Shown piece after piece: positions 6,010-6,603 of a stretch of DNA of 6,603 nt. The stretch lies in the NCBI GenBank assembly GCA_910587135.1, contig CAJULF010000095.1, positions 1 through 6,603 of the forward strand. Reading direction: 5' to 3'. How positions within the stretch are numbered: the first letter of the stretch is position 1; every line of letters begins with the position of its first letter. Made by a program: the position numbers and the translations under genes. The stretch is from an uncultured Oscillospiraceae bacterium. Lineage in GTDB: Bacteria > Bacillota > Clostridia > Oscillospirales > Ruminococcaceae. Below the pieces are notes generated by a model. That model made no database searches and was not told where the DNA came from. It worked only from the letters and a program-made list of their open reading frames with translations.

Positions 6010-6603
6010 CTCATAAGATTCCCCCCAGCCATCGGCTGCCTGACCGATCATCTCTTGTGTAATCTCCATAAGTTCCGCTCTGTCAAGTTCACCATATGAT
6101 TTAATTGTAAAAACGCCGAACAGATCGCCGTTGCGGGTTTCCACGCTCGGGAACACAGAATGCACCTTTTTGGCAAGATGCTCGCTGTGCATATACGCGT
6201 TCAGCCCATATTTACGTTCTTCCTCGTCATCACTCAGCGACTGACGGATTGTTTCGTTGATCTCATCGTCATAATAAATGTAATTTGCCGAACATACTTC
6301 CTCGGGATATTCGCTGCCGTCGTCGGAATCCATCGTAAATGTCAGCGGGCAGTACAGTCTTGTTTCAACAAGCTCACGCTTAGCCACTTCAAGGAAGTTA
6401 GGTGTCAGCTCGCAGTTTCCGATCCTCGGATCGCTGGACAACCTCTCCGAAGCATACTCCGTAAAAAACTCGCCGAAATCGACATCGTTAATAAGATCAG
6501 TCAAAGGAATGTCGAATTTGCTCTCGCCTCCGCACTTTTCAAGCCATTTGTGATGTTGTATAATAAAACTTGACACCAAATTCTCAAAGAAGTATAATAC
6601 AAG
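6007..6603 (-). CDS. Hypothetical acidic ICE protein, 5' truncated and ended by an in-frame TAG
   Basis: The frame is open from the window edge to TAG at 6009-6007. A TTG at 6579 is possible but has no ribosome site, and codons upstream stay open, so the true start is probably beyond 6603. From about base 6363 down, starting at the LYCPLTF segment, the product is a paralog of the next gene: it shares CPxxF, DEINxxIRxS, GLxAYxxxxxLAxK, PSVExxxGxLxG and DGWG. Before that lie about 80 residues or more without a counterpart in the paralog, including FDIPLTDLINDVDFGEFF; these are either an N-terminal domain or a fused upstream fragment. The TAG falls in the middle of the shared domain, and matching sequence continues behind it to 5878. 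The visible product therefore lacks the last strand and tail. It may be a recently broken gene, a recoded one, or a sequence error. Confidence 0.7.
   Translation of the reverse strand, partial: LVLYFFENLVSSFIIQHHKWLEKCGGESKFDIPLTDLINDVDFGEFFTEYASERLSSDPRIGNCELTPNFLEVAKRELVETRLYCPLTFTMDSDDGSEYPEEVCSANYIYYDDEINETIRQSLSDDEEERKYGLNAYMHSEHLAKKVHSVFPSVETRNGDLFGVFTIKSYGELDRAELMEITQEMIGQAADGWGESYE

Noticed and set aside
6591..6600. TATAAT-like string near the right edge
   Set aside because: No -35 partner can be placed, it lies within an open coding frame, and AT-rich matches of six bases occur by chance.

Overview
All genes in this window lie on the minus strand and form one tightly packed transcription unit that enters from beyond base 6603 and leaves past base 1. 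Intermediate GC, strong GGAGG ribosome sites, stop/start overlaps, and above all a VirB4-like conjugation ATPase of the CD1110 type point to an integrative and conjugative element (ICE), or its remnant, in a Gram-positive gut bacterium of class Clostridia (Oscillospiraceae/Lachnospiraceae-like). The host is an inference from gene type; no rRNA or housekeeping gene is present to confirm it.

In transcription order (right to left): (1) 6007-6603, a 5'-truncated acidic protein whose reading frame meets an in-frame TAG at 6009-6007 and then continues, with preserved homology, to a TAA at 5880-5878. (2) 5380-5877, a 165-residue paralog of gene 1. (3) 3560-5383, a full-length VirB4-like ATPase (607 residues, TTG start), the motor of a type IV secretion apparatus. 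(4) 3019-3558, a 179-residue single-pass membrane protein that matches the N-terminal anchor of the CD1108-type conjugation lysozyme/NlpC proteins but lacks both hydrolase domains. (5) 2147-3022, a 291-residue protein with an unrecognised N-terminal part and a C-terminal half resembling one ArdA unit. (6) 955-2139, a 394-residue acidic protein made of two ArdA-like units, probably antirestriction. (7) 509-958, a 149-residue unrecognised ICE-type protein with a C-terminal cysteine/tyrosine-rich segment. (8) 1-512, a 170-residue 3'-truncated unrecognised protein.

Neighbouring genes overlap by 3-4 bases (ATGA or TTGA), adjoin, or are at most 7 bases apart, and several C-termini double as the next gene's ribosome site. 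No promoter, terminator, tRNA, CRISPR or insertion sequence was found; the regulatory ends lie outside. The plausible combined role is DNA transfer (ATPase plus membrane component) followed by protection of the incoming strand from host restriction (ArdA-like proteins). The most interesting points are the in-frame TAG, the lysozyme-less CD1108-like protein, and the serial ArdA-like units. Family assignments come from remembered sequence patterns, not a search.
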